From Giesbergeria sp. (GTDB lineage Bacteria; Pseudomonadota; Gammaproteobacteria; Burkholderiales; Burkholderiaceae_C): a DNA stretch of 6,740 nucleotides. The notes beneath the pieces are model-generated. The model was not told the DNA's origin. It worked only from the letters and a program-made list of their open reading frames with translations, and made no database searches. This document shows positions 6,091 through 6,740 of the stretch, piece by piece (positions within the stretch are counted from its first letter, which is position 1; each line of letters starts with the position of its first letter). The DNA lies in contig JAGOCN010000095.1 of assembly GCA_017998735.1 (NCBI GenBank), forward strand, positions 1-6,740. The letters are read 5' to 3'. Position numbers and translations under genes: made by a program.

Positions 6091-6171
6091 AGGGGGGGCA
6101 TTTTCTGCGCGTGGGATAACTGGGTGTGTCCTGACTGTTCAGCGGCCAGACTTTGGAGCCACCCCCACCCC

Positions 6172-6354
6172 CTACGGCGTCAGTTCATCAAGACGGGCTT
6201 CAAGTTCTGCAGCGTGTCCTTCCAGATTGTCCAGACGGGCTTGCATCGCCTCAATGTCATAGCGCGTCACTTTCTCGAACTGTTCGCGCTTGGGGCCGGT
6301 ATCGCGCAGGTATGCCATCACAGCGGCAATGTTCTGTTCTGGCGTGCGGCTCAT
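6172..6354 (-). CDS. Small helical/coiled-coil protein coupled to TerS
   Basis: The 60-residue product is not recognised. It is charged and predicted helical nearly throughout, with a heptad-like run in the second half (DIEAMQARLDNLEGHAAELE, about 33-52) that suggests a coiled coil and therefore self-association or binding to a partner. No membrane segment, signal or metal motif is present. The ATG at 6354 overlaps the TGA of the small terminase gene by four bases (ATGA) and lacks a good ribosome site, so translation is probably coupled to terS. Tight coupling suggests joint function with TerS, but that is inference. Confidence 0.75.
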   Translation of the reverse strand: MSRTPEQNIAAVMAYLRDTGPKREQFEKVTRYDIEAMQARLDNLEGHAAELEARLDELTP

Positions 6355-6740
6355 GAAAAGTACTGCTCAATCTCTGGGTCACAGTCCCATGGGCGCGGCC
6401 CCACTTGCAAAGCCTTTTTCAGTCCGGCGCTTTCTGCCCGTGTCGTGGCGCTTTTGCACAGCCGCAGCTTGCCAGACAGCGCAGCCATCGTTGCAGCGTA
6501 TTGGTTCGATAGCTTGGCGGCGGGGTTCACCTTGCCATCGGGCAGGATAGGCCCGTGCAAGGTCACCAGCGCATCGCAGGCGCGCTTTTGATGGTCAGCA
6601 GTTACCAGTGCCTCAAGTAGCGTCAAGTCGGCACCAGCGAAGTAATTCGCATCAACCCCGGCGCAGATTGCAACCCACAGCGCGGCGGCTGATTCGGGAA
6701 GGCCATCGGGCGGGGGCGGGCGCTTTGCAGTGAATATCGG
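6351..6740 (-). CDS. Phage terminase small subunit, P27 family type (N-terminus outside window)
   Basis: TerS recognises phage DNA and hands it to the large terminase (TerL) for cutting and packaging into heads. The frame is open from the right edge to the stop at 6351, giving 129 visible residues. A TTG near 6626 is an internal codon, because coding-like sequence continues upstream (LPESAAALWVAIC...). The P27-type pattern is visible: a proline-led helix with a W (PESAAALW), an acidic D-x-x-L-L-E-A-L helix, a G-x-I-x-x-D-G-K-x-NPAA turn, then AATMAALSGKLRLCKSATTR. No TerL follows on the same strand; two small genes and a terminator come next. The assignment rests on recalled family pattern rather than a search. 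Confidence 0.78.
   Translation of the reverse strand, partial: PIFTAKRPPPPDGLPESAAALWVAICAGVDANYFAGADLTLLEALVTADHQKRACDALVTLHGPILPDGKVNPAAKLSNQYAATMAALSGKLRLCKSATTRAESAGLKKALQVGPRPWDCDPEIEQYFS

Noticed and set aside
6159..6173. G-rich run on the - strand (GGGGGTGGGGGTGG) as a G-quadruplex
   Set aside because: It has only two long G tracts plus one GG, too few for a confident quadruplex call.
5839..6591. A 250-residue open frame on the + strand over the phage cassette
   Set aside because: It is the antisense of three consecutive well-supported - strand genes and has no recognisable protein features.
1..6740. CRISPR array or toxin-antitoxin pair
   Set aside because: No regularly spaced repeats of CRISPR size are present, and the two small phage-cassette genes show no known toxin or antitoxin features.

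Overview
The window is a stretch of GC-rich chromosome from a betaproteobacterium, most likely a member of the Comamonadaceae (Acidovorax / Alicycliphilus / Diaphorobacter-like). This rests on the protein sequences, on the order HU - tRNA-Val - PpiD - tRNA-His, and on an intergenic palindromic element (1685-1731) that I recall as recurrent in that family. No database search was possible, so the genus is left open.

Positions 1-5685 are ordinary core genome, all on the + strand. They hold the 3' half of uvrC (nucleotide excision repair endonuclease), pgsA (phosphatidylglycerophosphate synthase), a tartrate/D-malate dehydrogenase-type decarboxylating dehydrogenase, a 383-bp intergenic region with a near-consensus sigma-70 promoter, a 90-residue HU protein, tRNA-Val(UAC) with a strong terminator, the membrane-anchored periplasmic folding factor PpiD, and tRNA-His(GUG) with its own terminator. 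HU and tRNA-Val appear to share one transcript, because only 16 bases separate them and no hairpin intervenes.

Directly after the tRNA-His terminator the character changes. Three copies of an 11-bp repeat lie in a 72-bp spacer. A terminator pointing the other way follows, and then a leftward cassette of small phage-type genes runs off the right edge: a P27-type small terminase (TerS, N-terminus outside the window), a 60-residue helical protein whose start overlaps the TerS stop, and a 73-residue protein with a basic Gly/Arg/Lys-rich N-terminus. This looks like one end of an element integrated at the 3' end of tRNA-His.

The notable point is that TerS is not followed by a large terminase. After two small genes the cassette stops at a terminator next to the tRNA. 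That is the layout expected of a phage satellite (PICI-like island that redirects packaging) or of a decayed prophage. The rest of the element lies beyond position 6740, so the choice between these cannot be made here.
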